A DNA stretch of 64,000 nt from NCBI GenBank assembly GCA_965279115.1, contig OZ257137.1, positions 186,001-250,000 on the forward strand. The letters run 5' to 3'. Below are positions 24,499-33,350 of this stretch, in pieces. The notes under the pieces are model-generated. The model was not told where the DNA came from, did not search any database, and saw only the letters and a list, made by a program, of their open reading frames with translations. Source of the stretch: JAEUOS01 sp965279115. GTDB taxonomy: Bacteria > Pseudomonadota > Gammaproteobacteria > Burkholderiales > JAEUOS01. The position numbers were made by a program, and so were the translations under genes. How positions within the stretch are numbered: position 1 is the first letter of the stretch; each line of letters starts with the position of its first letter.

Positions 24499-25748
24499 AA
24501 CATGCCCGAACTCAAGCCAGGGTACTTGGAGGCCAGGCGCTTGACGAAGTCTTGCCGAAAAATGCCTTGCCCGCTCAGACAGTCGACCGCACGCGATTCG
24601 GTCCGGTCAAACAGGGCGAGCAAGCAATCGGTCCCTTCAATTTGGCTGCCGGTGGATGCATGCCAGCGCACGAATGAAGTCGCCCAACCCAGGACGTCGC
24701 CACACGCATCATCCATGGCCGGGCCGTTTCTATCCATACTTTCCGCGATTGGGCTCCTGTCATCGATCCGATTCGTCAGACATGAACGCAACGCGCTGAG
24801 GTCAGCTCCCATATCAATCAATATTCCCTGAACGGAAGCGTCATTGAGCAATCCTGCGAGCAGATGCTCCAGCGAAACAGATTCATGCCGCCTGTTCGCG
24901 GCGAATTGAAAAGCGCTCAACAGCGCCGCATCACACTCATCCGCATACTCCGGATCCGGATTGGGCTGTTCCGGCTGGGACCTTACTATCGCGCCACTCG
25001 CGGAATCCACTTCAAGCCCCGATCGCAGGTTTAGTTCGTGCGGCGTGGGCTCTGGCAGCCAGCCGAAGAAATCTCGCAAGTTGAAACTGCATAGGTCGCG
25101 GTTGAACTTGCAAGGATGGGACGCCAGCAATCGCGCTTTCGCCTCGAATTCGGACGCAGGCGCGCCCATCACGATCAGGTACTTTATGGTCACGACCGCT
25201 TCAGATGCGTTCCGATTTTGGGAAAAATGATCCAGCATCAGGCCGCGCCGCGACCAGGCACGCTCCAGATGTCGGCGAACGAGATCGATGGCGCCGGGCT
25301 GGCCGATCTGGGCGATCGCCTGCACGATGTTTTCGCTGTCGCCCTCCGACTCCTGCAAGGCCTGTTCAAGAAATGCATACGCTTCCTGTGTCGGCAACCT
25401 TGCTGCAACTGACGAAGCGGTGGTGGCTATATAGACAGGATCACCTGAATTCATGACGATTCGCAGCATGTCTGCGAAATCCGGGCGACCCCAAAAACAG
25501 CTGCAAGAATTGCAAAAGTCCAGGCGTTCGGAATCAGACCAGCCCGGCCATTCGGTTTCGAGTTGCTCGAGGCTGAAGTCCACTCCCTCTACCTGAATCC
25601 TGTTCAGCATGTAGCTCATGCAATGGGAACTGCTGGAGTAAGTGCGGGAAAAGCGCCCGTCCGTCACAAGTACCATGCGGATGCCATTGAACGTGATCGC
25701 TTCCGGGTACTCCTCCCCGAACGATTCACGGATCTCGGACGGAGTCAT
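24492..25748 (-). CDS. HEAT-like protein with a C-terminal Clp N-domain and no ATPase
   Basis: 418 residues from the ATG at 25748, with AGGTGTG upstream. I do not recognise the protein as a whole. Residues 79-84 are CNSCSC, a possible metal site. Residues about 100-225 look like HEAT-type helical pairs (for example VQAIAQIGQPGAIDLVRRHL). Residues 272-405 resemble the double repeat of the ClpA/ClpB N-domain: SAFQFAANRRHESVSLEHLLAGLL, shortened here to its key FAANRRHESVSLEHLL part, then TDCLLALFDRTESRAVDCL. There is no AAA+ module. Codon use is less GC-biased than in neighbours, which suggests transfer. It could bind or present proteins to a Clp machine. Confidence 0.6.
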   Translation of the reverse strand: MTPSEIRESFGEEYPEAITFNGIRMVLVTDGRFSRTYSSSSHCMSYMLNRIQVEGVDFSLEQLETEWPGWSDSERLDFCNSCSCFWGRPDFADMLRIVMNSGDPVYIATTASSVAARLPTQEAYAFLEQALQESEGDSENIVQAIAQIGQPGAIDLVRRHLERAWSRRGLMLDHFSQNRNASEAVVTIKYLIVMGAPASEFEAKARLLASHPCKFNRDLCSFNLRDFFGWLPEPTPHELNLRSGLEVDSASGAIVRSQPEQPNPDPEYADECDAALLSAFQFAANRRHESVSLEHLLAGLLNDASVQGILIDMGADLSALRSCLTNRIDDRSPIAESMDRNGPAMDDACGDVLGWATSFVRWHASTGSQIEGTDCLLALFDRTESRAVDCLSGQGIFRQDFVKRLASKYPGLSSGMFR

Positions 25749-25951
25749 CACGCCACACCTCCTGAAGATTTCGCCTGAACGTCGATCACGCCTGACCACT
25801 CCAACATTGCCGGAGCATTTCCACGCAAACCAGACAGCGACTGGGCTCCGGCGATCGCACCGAGGGAACAGCACTGCTCACGGGCTGGCAATTCAACCGG
25901 TATTATTGCCACCTCCGCCGCATCGTACCGCGTCCAAGCCGGAATCCCTCC

Positions 25952-26341
25952 ATGAATGCGCCGTCAGAAAAGCCACCCGGCAAACGCATCCTTTACCTCG
26001 ACGACGACGAGAACTTCGCCTTCCTGGTGAAGTCCATCTGCGAGCGCAAGGGGCACAAGGTGACCACTTTCCTTGATTCCGTCGAGGCGCTGAAGGCTGT
26101 CGACGCCACCCCGGAAGCGTGGGACCTGGTGATCACCGACCACCGCATGCCCGGCCCCGACGGCATGGACGTGGCGCGCGCATTGCGCGACAAGCATCCG
26201 CATCTGCCTTGCGTAATGGTCTCAAGCGTGATCAATGATGAACTGACCCGTGCCGCCAACGAGGCCGGCGTGCGCCGCCTGCTGCACAAGCCCTACAAGC
26301 CGGAACACCTGATCGTGCTCATCGAGGTCGCCACGAAGTAG
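25952..26341 (+). CDS. single-domain response regulator
   Basis: 129 residues, receiver domain only. The acidic pocket is LDDDE (17-20), the phosphoacceptor is Asp63 in ITDHRMPG, the switch Ser91/Ser92 lies in VMVSSV, and Lys113 in HKPYKP completes the site. With no output domain it should act through protein contacts, as CheY-like or phosphorelay proteins do. No histidine kinase is nearby. It begins 203 bases after the start of the divergent HEAT/Clp-N gene; that gap contains a TATTAT (25901-25906) but no convincing -35. Confidence 0.9.
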   Translation: MNAPSEKPPGKRILYLDDDENFAFLVKSICERKGHKVTTFLDSVEALKAVDATPEAWDLVITDHRMPGPDGMDVARALRDKHPHLPCVMVSSVINDELTRAANEAGVRRLLHKPYKPEHLIVLIEVATK

Positions 26342-26427
26342 GCACCCCGCCCGGACCTTGGCGGCAGTCGTCCTGTTCGCTGGCGTACAGATCGACGCCG
26401 GCGATCGGAATAGCCTGCCGTTCGATC

Positions 26428-27564
26428 ATGTCCATATTGTCGACGGCGCCTGCCGCCATCACGCAGCCCGCGCCGCCCGACCTCGAATTGTCCGGCGCCT
26501 GGACCGCATACGGCATCGACCGGTTGCAACCCGTCCTGCAAGGCTGGCGCGCAGGGCCGGCGCGCGAGGCCAGCGCTGACTGCAGCAAGGTATGCGCGTT
26601 CGACACGGCCGGGGCCTGGGTATTGCAGGCCTTCCTGTCACACATGCGCAAGCAAGGCTGCCGGGTCACGCCGCATGGCCTGCAGGCCAGGTTCGCGCGC
26701 CTTCTTGAATCGGTGTCGGCCCAAGCGGACAAGACCCGCGACAAGCCGCCCGTGCGGCCAGGCTTCGGGGTGGCACGGCTGGCAGGCTTCGGCCAAGGCG
26801 CCGTCGCCGCTTCCGCCGTCGTCATCGCATTCCTGTCCTTTGTCGGTGAGTCGGCGCATGCCTTTGGCGCGCAGATGCGCCGGCCGCGACGCATCCGCTG
26901 GCGCCCCATCCTCTTCAACATCCGCACCGCCGGCCTGGACGCGCTGCCCATTGTCGGCCTGTTGTCCTTCCTGCTTGGCATCGTGGTGGCCTACCAGGGC
27001 GCCGACCAATTGCGCCGCTACGGTGCCAGCATTTTCGTCGCCGACCTGGTGGGCGTTTCAATGCTGCGCGAGTTCGCGCCCCTGATCACCGCGATCATCG
27101 TCGCCGGACGCTCCGGCTCGGCCTATGCCGCGCAGATCGGCACCATGGCGGTGACCGAGGAAATCGACGCCATGCGCACCATCGGCATCGCGCCGCTGGA
27201 ATTGCTGGTGCTGCCCAAGGTCATCGCCCTGATGATCGCGCTGCCGCTCCTGACGGTCTTCGCCGATGTGCTGGGCGTGTTCGGCGGCATGCTGATGGCG
27301 CAGGCGCAGCTGGGCGTAAGCCGCGCCGACTTCATCGATCGCATCGCGCAAGCGGTCAGCGTCACCACCCTCATGGTCGGCATCGGCAAGGCGCCGGCAT
27401 TCGCCGCCATCATCGCGCTGGTAGGTTGCTTCGAGGGTTTCCGCACCCGCGGCGGCGCCGAAAGCGTCGGGCGCCAGACCACCCGCAGCGTGGTGGAGGC
27501 GATATTCCTGGTGATCGTGGCGGATGCGATCTTCTCGGTCGCCTTCAGCAAGCTGGGGCTCTGA
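26428..27564 (+). CDS. MlaE-type lipid ABC permease with an N-terminal STAS-like domain
   Basis: 378 residues. Residues 130-378 are the MlaE/YrbE permease, with the family blocks VAYQGADQLRRYGASIFVAD, shortened here to its core YQGADQLRRYG, then ITAIIVAGRSGSAYAAQIGTM and EIDAMRTIGI. Residues 1-110 look like a STAS/MlaB fold (ELSGAWTAYGIDRL, VCAFDTAGAWVLQAFL), which in the E. coli Mla system is a separate subunit. Together with the following ATPase, MCE protein and lipoprotein it should form an inner-membrane complex moving phospholipid between the envelope membranes. It starts 86 bases after the response regulator. Confidence 0.9.
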   Translation: MSILSTAPAAITQPAPPDLELSGAWTAYGIDRLQPVLQGWRAGPAREASADCSKVCAFDTAGAWVLQAFLSHMRKQGCRVTPHGLQARFARLLESVSAQADKTRDKPPVRPGFGVARLAGFGQGAVAASAVVIAFLSFVGESAHAFGAQMRRPRRIRWRPILFNIRTAGLDALPIVGLLSFLLGIVVAYQGADQLRRYGASIFVADLVGVSMLREFAPLITAIIVAGRSGSAYAAQIGTMAVTEEIDAMRTIGIAPLELLVLPKVIALMIALPLLTVFADVLGVFGGMLMAQAQLGVSRADFIDRIAQAVSVTTLMVGIGKAPAFAAIIALVGCFEGFRTRGGAESVGRQTTRSVVEAIFLVIVADAIFSVAFSKLGL

Positions 27565-27565
27565 C

Positions 27566-28402
27566 ATGCCGGCCGCGAGCGCATCCAATGCCATCGAGGT
27601 ACGCGGCGTATCGACCCGCTTTGGCGCACATGTCGTGCATGACGGCCTCGACCTCGAGGTAGGCGCCGGCCAGGTGTTCGCATTGATCGGCGGCAGCGGC
27701 TCCGGCAAATCGACCCTGCTGCGTGAACTGATCCTGTTGCAGCGCCCGGACGCCGGCGACATCCGGGTACTGGGTGTCGATCTCAAGGACATCGAGGATG
27801 CCGACGCACTGGCGCTGCGCCGCCGCTGGGGCGTGATGTTCCAGCATGGCGGCCTGTTCGGCGCGCTGACCGTTCATGAAAACGTCGGGCTGCCGCTGCG
27901 CGAACATACCGACCTCGCGAGCGACCTGATCGACGAGATCGCCGCATGGAAGCTGGAGATGACCGGCCTGTCCCCGCAGGTGCTGGAACAGTATCCGGCG
28001 GAACTCTCGGGTGGCATGCTCAAGCGCGCTTCGCTGGCGCGTGCCCTGGCGCTTGATCCTGAACTGCTGTTTCTTGACGAACCGACCGCGGGACTCGACC
28101 CGGAAAGCGCCGCGGGTGTCGACCAGCTGGTGCGGACCCTGCGTGAACTGTTCGGAATGACCATCGTGATGGTTACGCACGACCTTGACCTCCTCTGGCA
28201 GGTGGCAGATCGGGTCGCCGTGCTGGCCGCAGGCAAGGTCAAGGCGAGCGGCTCGATGGCAGAACTCGCCGCCATCGACGACCCCGACATACGGCGCTAC
28301 TTCGAAGGTCCGCGCGGCCGCGCCGCCCGGCCAGACGCCGGGCCGGTGGCAGAGGGCGTGATCAACGCGGGCAACGGGAGAGCGGCATCGAAACCAAGGT
28401 GA
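27566..28402 (+). CDS. MlaF-type ABC ATPase
   Basis: 278 residues. Walker A GGSGSGKST at 42-50, signature LSGGMLKRASLARAL, Walker B LLFLDEPTAGLDPESA and the MlaF-typical GVMFQHGGLFGALTV. It energises the MlaE permease. The start is the ATG one base after the mlaE stop; a longer reading would overlap mlaE by 41 bases without benefit. Its own stop overlaps the beginning of the MCE gene. Confidence 0.93.
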   Translation: MPAASASNAIEVRGVSTRFGAHVVHDGLDLEVGAGQVFALIGGSGSGKSTLLRELILLQRPDAGDIRVLGVDLKDIEDADALALRRRWGVMFQHGGLFGALTVHENVGLPLREHTDLASDLIDEIAAWKLEMTGLSPQVLEQYPAELSGGMLKRASLARALALDPELLFLDEPTAGLDPESAAGVDQLVRTLRELFGMTIVMVTHDLDLLWQVADRVAVLAAGKVKASGSMAELAAIDDPDIRRYFEGPRGRAARPDAGPVAEGVINAGNGRAASKPR

Positions 28403-29337
28403 ACTACGCCCTGGTGGGCGGATTCGTTCTCACCCTCGGGGCGGCCCTGGTGGCGGGTGTGCTGTGGCTCGCCTCCGGCGGGGCGACCCGCAAGAGCTTC
28501 GACTACTACCTGGCGGTGGAAGACGAATCGGTGGCCGGGCTCAACCTCAACGCACCGGTCAAGTTCAACGGCGTGGACGTCGGGCGCGTGGACGAGATTC
28601 GCCTGGATGCGGTCGACCCCCAGCGTGTCAACCTGCTGTTCGCCATCGAGACGGGCACGCCAGTCCGCGAAGACACCGTCGCGGTGCTCAAGGTGCAGGG
28701 CTTGACGGGCATCGCCTACGTGGAACTCAGCGGCGGCCTGCGCAATTCCCCGCTGCTGCGGCCGGGCCCTGACGGCAGCCCGCCGACGATCCGCACCAAG
28801 CCTTCGCTCAGCGCGCGCCTGGAGAACGTGCTTACCACCGTGCTGGCCAAGCTCGACAGCACGTCCAGCCACATCGATGCGGTACTGAGCGACGAAAACC
28901 GTACCGCGCTGCGCAATGCACTGGCCGATATCGCCACCGTGGCACGCACCGTGGCGACGCGCAAGGATTCGATCGACACCGGCATTGCAAGCGCGGCCCG
29001 CACCTTCGAAGGCAGCGCGCGGATTGCCGCGCAGCTCGGCCCTGTCATCGAGCGCGTCGGGCGCAGTGCCGCAGCGGTCGAGAAAATGGGCTCCCAGGCA
29101 GGCGACGCCAGCACTGCGGCGGGCAAGACGGTGGAGGCAGTCGGGGCCGATGTCAAGCGCTTCACCAACGAGACCTTGCCGGAACTCGAGCGCCTGCTGG
29201 GCGAATTGTCCGTCCTGTCGACCTCGCTGCGCCGGCTTTCGGAGCAGACCGAGCGCAATCCCGCGGGGCTGTTGTTCGGGCGCCGCCCGGTGCCGGACGG
29301 TCCTGGAGAAGCCCCGATGGAGAGTCGCCAGCCATGA
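28387..29337 (+). CDS. MlaD-like MCE protein, probable non-standard ATC start
   Basis: About 316 residues as given, 312 if the GTG at 28399 is used. One N-terminal membrane span (LVGGFVLTLGAALVAGVLWL) is followed by an MCE domain (LNAPVKFNGVDVGRVDEI and VREDTVAVLKVQGLTGIAY) and a long helical tail. It would form the periplasmic ring of the lipid transporter. Relatives usually begin METKVNY or similar. Here IETKVNY is encoded with ATC at 28387, six or so bases after GGGAGAG, whereas the GTG has no site at the right distance. There is no ATG or GTG in this frame for at least twenty codons upstream. Confidence 0.85.
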   Translation: METKVNYALVGGFVLTLGAALVAGVLWLASGGATRKSFDYYLAVEDESVAGLNLNAPVKFNGVDVGRVDEIRLDAVDPQRVNLLFAIETGTPVREDTVAVLKVQGLTGIAYVELSGGLRNSPLLRPGPDGSPPTIRTKPSLSARLENVLTTVLAKLDSTSSHIDAVLSDENRTALRNALADIATVARTVATRKDSIDTGIASAARTFEGSARIAAQLGPVIERVGRSAAAVEKMGSQAGDASTAAGKTVEAVGADVKRFTNETLPELERLLGELSVLSTSLRRLSEQTERNPAGLLFGRRPVPDGPGEAPMESRQP

Positions 29338-30026
29338 ACCCGTTCGATGTCCGGAAGACCTTGCGCCTGTGCGGCTGCGCCCTGCTGCTGGGCACGGCGA
29401 GCGCCTGCAGCACGCTGCGCACGACTACGACCCCGCCGCCCGCCTTCTATTCGCTCGACCAGGCCGCGAGCAAGACTGAAGTCCCGCTCCCTTTCCGGCG
29501 CTTCCCGGAATCCGCGCTGACGCTGGTCGTCACACCGCCGCATGCCGCCGCGGGCTTCGACAGCCGCCGCATGATCTACGTGCGCACGGCGCAGAAGCTC
29601 GAGTATTTCGCCCACAATGAGTGGATCGACACACCGGCGCGCATGCTGGTGCCCCTGATCGTCGCCGCGGTCGCCGGCAGCGAAGCTTTTCGCGCCGTGG
29701 TGCCGACACCGAGCTCGGCGTCCGGCGGCTTGCGGCTCGACACCACCATCATCCGCCTGCAGCAGGAGTTCGGCAGCGGCCCTTCGCGGGTGCGTTTCAC
29801 GCTGCGCGCCGACCTGGTGGAAAGCACCAGCCGGCGCGTGGTCGCCTGGCGCGAATTCGACATCACCACCGGGGCCGCCAGCGACGATCCCGCAGGTGGC
29901 GCAAGCGCTGCCGCGTTGGCCGTCGCCGCAGCACTTGAGGAACTGGCGCGCTTTTGCGGCGAGACCGCCAGGTCCTGGCGCCCGGCTAGAGCAGGCGCTC
30001 CCCCAGCCGGGCCAGCCACTCCTTGA
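29334..30026 (+). CDS. ABC-type transport auxiliary lipoprotein (PqiC-like)
   Basis: 230 residues. A lipoprotein signal ends at TASAC with Cys25 as the lipidated residue. The rest (PPAFYSLDQA, then LTLVVTPPHAAAGFDSRRMIYV and YFAHNEWIDTPARML) matches the auxiliary lipoprotein that accompanies MCE-type transporters and helps link them to the outer membrane. The ATG overlaps the MCE stop (ATGA). The 3' end runs 41 bases into the end of the convergent phospholipase-like gene. Confidence 0.88.
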   Translation: MNPFDVRKTLRLCGCALLLGTASACSTLRTTTTPPPAFYSLDQAASKTEVPLPFRRFPESALTLVVTPPHAAAGFDSRRMIYVRTAQKLEYFAHNEWIDTPARMLVPLIVAAVAGSEAFRAVVPTPSSASGGLRLDTTIIRLQQEFGSGPSRVRFTLRADLVESTSRRVVAWREFDITTGAASDDPAGGASAAALAVAAALEELARFCGETARSWRPARAGAPPAGPATP

Positions 30027-31368
30027 GGCGCAGGAGCGGCGAGCGCTTCTCCCATGCCTGGCCGAGGATGGGCGTCGAGGCCTTGAGGTCGGCAGCGAAC
30101 ATCTGCTGCATCCTGAGGCCGAAATCGCGCCCCAGCACCACGGCATTGACCTCGTCGTTGTCCAGAAAGCTGCGCCAGTCGAGATTGGTCGAGCCCACGG
30201 TGGACCACACCCCGTCGATCACCGCGGTCTTGGAATGCAGCAGCGCACCGCCGCGCTCGTAGACCTTCACCCCGGCCGCCAGGAGCGCGCCATAGTGGGA
30301 ACGGCCGGCATGAAACACCGTCGCCGAGTCGCTGCGGTCCGGCAGGATCAGCCTCACATCCACACCCCGCGTGGCCGCGTCGGTCAGTGCCTTCAGCAGG
30401 CGCGGATCGGGGACGAAATAGGCGATCGTGAGAAAGACCTCACGTTCCGCATTGGCCACTGCCGACAGCAGGGTCAGGTAGATCTGGCTGTAGGGATCGT
30501 CCGGCGTACTGCCGATCGCACGCACGATATCGCGCCCTTCCGCCTTGAGGGTCGGGAAGTATTGCTTCGCGGCAGGCGCGCTGCCGCGCTGCTTGACCCA
30601 CGACGCGACGAACAGCTTCTGGAATTCGGCGACCGCCGGGCCTTCGATCTGCACATGCGTATCCCGCCAGGCACCGCCTGCCACTCGACCCGGCCGACGC
30701 GAGATCGAGCCCGAGGAGTAGACGCTGCTGATGTTGATCCCGCCGACAAACGCGGTACGGCCGTCGACCACCAGCAGCTTGCGGTGATCGCGGTGATTCG
30801 GCATCCACGACGATCCGGCGTTGAGCGGATTGACCGGATTGAACTCGACCACCTCGACGCCACCCGCAGCCAGGCGGTCGAAAAAAGCCTTGGGCGTCTG
30901 CAACGATCCGAAACTGTCGTGAATCAGGTTGACATGCACGCCCTGCGCCCGTTTCGCCAGCAGCAGGTCGGCAAACTGCCGCCCCACATCGTCATCCTCG
31001 AGGATATAGGTCTCCAGGTTGATGTTGTCGGTCGCACGATCGATGGCCGCGAACATCGCCGAATAGGTGGCCGGGCCGTCCTGCAGCAGCGTGACCTTGT
31101 TGCCTACCACCAACGGGCTGCCGCTGATCGCCTGTTCCAGCGCGATTTGCTTGTCCAGGATGTCGATATCGCCCGACTTGCGCTTGAGTTCAGCAACAAT
31201 CGCCGCGCTCCGCGCGGCGGACATCGGACCGTGCGCGTTGTCGAACCTGGCGGTTTGCGCGCTGTGCTGCTCGATAATGGCTGCGGCGTCCGGCAGGGTT
31301 GCGCAACCTGCCCCGATCAGCAGCCAAGCCAGGGCCACAAGCATCTTGAGGTTATTGAAGCGCTGCAT
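29986..31368 (-). CDS. phospholipase D/cardiolipin synthase-like lipoprotein
   Basis: 460 residues. Two HKD motifs are complete: His195, Lys197 and Asp202 in HRKLLVVDG, and His378, Lys380 and Asp385 in HSKTAVIDG, each followed by the expected Gly/Ser/Asn residues. The N-terminus carries a lipobox LIGAGC with Cys22, so the enzyme is probably anchored in the envelope facing the periplasm. It may synthesise or exchange phospholipid head groups. The ATG at 31368 is preceded by CGGAGCC. It overlaps the end of the upstream AsmA gene by 17 bases. Being beside the MCE transporter suggests a shared envelope-lipid role. Confidence 0.88.
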   Translation of the reverse strand: MQRFNNLKMLVALAWLLIGAGCATLPDAAAIIEQHSAQTARFDNAHGPMSAARSAAIVAELKRKSGDIDILDKQIALEQAISGSPLVVGNKVTLLQDGPATYSAMFAAIDRATDNINLETYILEDDDVGRQFADLLLAKRAQGVHVNLIHDSFGSLQTPKAFFDRLAAGGVEVVEFNPVNPLNAGSSWMPNHRDHRKLLVVDGRTAFVGGINISSVYSSGSISRRPGRVAGGAWRDTHVQIEGPAVAEFQKLFVASWVKQRGSAPAAKQYFPTLKAEGRDIVRAIGSTPDDPYSQIYLTLLSAVANAEREVFLTIAYFVPDPRLLKALTDAATRGVDVRLILPDRSDSATVFHAGRSHYGALLAAGVKVYERGGALLHSKTAVIDGVWSTVGSTNLDWRSFLDNDEVNAVVLGRDFGLRMQQMFAADLKASTPILGQAWEKRSPLLRLKEWLARLGERLL

Positions 31369-33346
31369 GTGCGGGCTCCGATTTTCCATGCAGGATGTTG
31401 CGACAGTCGCTGTCCTTGCCCGGGCCCGCATCGATCAGCGGAATCAGCGCCAGCAATGGATTGATGATCGCCAGCGCGACTGCGCCGATGGCCCGCGCGG
31501 CCATGCGGCCGCGGTCGACGCGCACCTCCGGGCTTGCGAGCGTCCCACGCACGTGGATCGGGCTGCGCAGCGACACCGGGCTGGTGTTCTTGGTCTTCTG
31601 GTTCAGGAGCAGGTCAAGCTTCTCGCTGCCCAGGTCGATGCTGCCGGTGCCGCTGATGGTGGTGACCTCGGTATCGAAGATCAGCACATTGGCCTGCATG
31701 ACACCCGCGGCGATATCGAAGTCCGCGACCCCGCACCGCACATGTATCAATTTGTCCCTGGTCATCTTGATTTCCAGGATTTCCCACAGGTGCAGGCCTG
31801 CCCGTTCCATCATCAATCGGCTGATCTCGCCCCGCGCCATGGCCAGGCGTACCTTGCCGCGCGAGGTGGCGAGCATCCGGCCGACCGAATTTCCGCTACC
31901 GACCAGGTTGACTTCGCCATTGATCCGGCCGACGCTGTTGCGGTTCAGCGCCACATCCGGAAACAGCCGGGCGATGCGCATGTCGCGCACGCGCACACGG
32001 GCGCTCGCACGAATCGGATCGGCACGCCCGTCCAGGCTGATATCGGCGTTGAGATGCCCTCCCGCCATGCCGAAGTCGAGCGGCTCCAGCTTCAAGACCG
32101 CGTCGCGCAGGCTCAGACGCACGACGACGTTGTCGAGCGGCCAACTGCCCGCGCCGACAATGCTGCGCGCCGTCAGCTTCACCTCGGCGTCGACGCTGTT
32201 CCAGCGGTCGGTCTTGAACGGCAGGTCGGGAAGGACGTGCGTGGACCTTCCAGCCGCCACCGCGGCTTGAGCGGCGGTCGGTGCCGCTGGTCGACCCGCC
32301 GCGATAGCGGCCGCTGACCTGGCCCGCTTGATGCTGCCGGGCCGCGCGCCGACCACCGGCCCGAGATCCTGGATATCCAGCCGCTGCGAAACCAGTTCAC
32401 CAACCAGCACTGGTCGCTTGCCGCCGGTGGTGACGTCGACCGACCCGGCGATGTCGCTGCCGCCGATCCTGCCGCTGAATTTCTCATAGCGCCAGTGAAT
32501 GCCACTATGCACCAGGCGCCCGGCGGTCGAATAGCCACGTGTGGCGGGAAGCGCGATCCCCAGCAGGAAAAACAGTTCATCGAGGCTGCTCCCCGTCAGG
32601 CCGATCTGCATGTCGACCGCGGCAAGGCTGGCAAGCCCGGTGATGGTGCCGTCAGCCTTTACCAGCGTGGGGCCCACGGTCGCGTCAATCTTGAGGGGGT
32701 AGGGCTTGCCCGCATCGACGAGCGCCAATACGGGGCCACCGTTGCCGCTGGCCTTGACGGCCAGCCCCCGATACTTTCCCTCGACCCTGAATGTAGTGCC
32801 GTCGCTGCCGGTGGTGCCCGACGTACTCGAGATATCCGATCGAAGACGGGTGTTGCCGTCCGCATCCTCGTATCCGAGCAGGCCGCGGTCAAGCGACAGC
32901 CTGCCGATCCGCGCATATGCACTGGCATCCTGCTGGCCGAGGTCAAGCAACCAGTTTCTGCGCCCGTTGCTGCCGGTTTCCAGGAACACCGCCGGGCGCA
33001 CGAGCCGCACCTCCGGGAACATCAGGGTGCCGGCCAGCAGCTGTGGCACGCTCACCGACAACTCGACCGCCTCCGCCACCAGCATGTCCTTTTCGCGTGC
33101 CCAGGCTGGATTGGCAAACCGCACGCCGAAAGCGTGGACACGCGGCGCCGGCCATGCCAGTTTGACCTCCATGTCACCACCAATGGTCAACGCCCGCCCG
33201 GTCCTCTCCTGGACCATGCGCTCGATCGGGGCGCGCAGCCAGTTCCAGCCGAACAACGCAACGAACAGCACCGGCAGCGCGATTGCCGCGCACAGCGTCA
33301 CGGCCAGCCATTTGAGCCAGGGCATCGATGACATGGAAAATTTCAT
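31352..33346 (-). CDS. AsmA-family envelope protein
   Basis: 664 residues. One N-terminal transmembrane helix (WLAVTLCAAIALPVLFVALF) is followed by the AsmA opening (ERMVQERTGRALTIGGDMEV, with APRVHAFGVRFANPAWA) and a long beta-rich body ending in a region with ISGTGSIDLGSEKLDLLL and SPIHVRGTLASPEVRVD, the usual C-terminal AsmA block. Such proteins are periplasmic bridge-like lipid carriers or envelope assembly factors. It is four bases downstream of the sorbosone dehydrogenase-like gene and overlaps the phospholipase gene, so the three are one leftward transcript. Confidence 0.88.
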   Translation of the reverse strand: MKFSMSSMPWLKWLAVTLCAAIALPVLFVALFGWNWLRAPIERMVQERTGRALTIGGDMEVKLAWPAPRVHAFGVRFANPAWAREKDMLVAEAVELSVSVPQLLAGTLMFPEVRLVRPAVFLETGSNGRRNWLLDLGQQDASAYARIGRLSLDRGLLGYEDADGNTRLRSDISSTSGTTGSDGTTFRVEGKYRGLAVKASGNGGPVLALVDAGKPYPLKIDATVGPTLVKADGTITGLASLAAVDMQIGLTGSSLDELFFLLGIALPATRGYSTAGRLVHSGIHWRYEKFSGRIGGSDIAGSVDVTTGGKRPVLVGELVSQRLDIQDLGPVVGARPGSIKRARSAAAIAAGRPAAPTAAQAAVAAGRSTHVLPDLPFKTDRWNSVDAEVKLTARSIVGAGSWPLDNVVVRLSLRDAVLKLEPLDFGMAGGHLNADISLDGRADPIRASARVRVRDMRIARLFPDVALNRNSVGRINGEVNLVGSGNSVGRMLATSRGKVRLAMARGEISRLMMERAGLHLWEILEIKMTRDKLIHVRCGVADFDIAAGVMQANVLIFDTEVTTISGTGSIDLGSEKLDLLLNQKTKNTSPVSLRSPIHVRGTLASPEVRVDRGRMAARAIGAVALAIINPLLALIPLIDAGPGKDSDCRNILHGKSEPAHAALQ

Positions 33347-33350
33347 GCGT

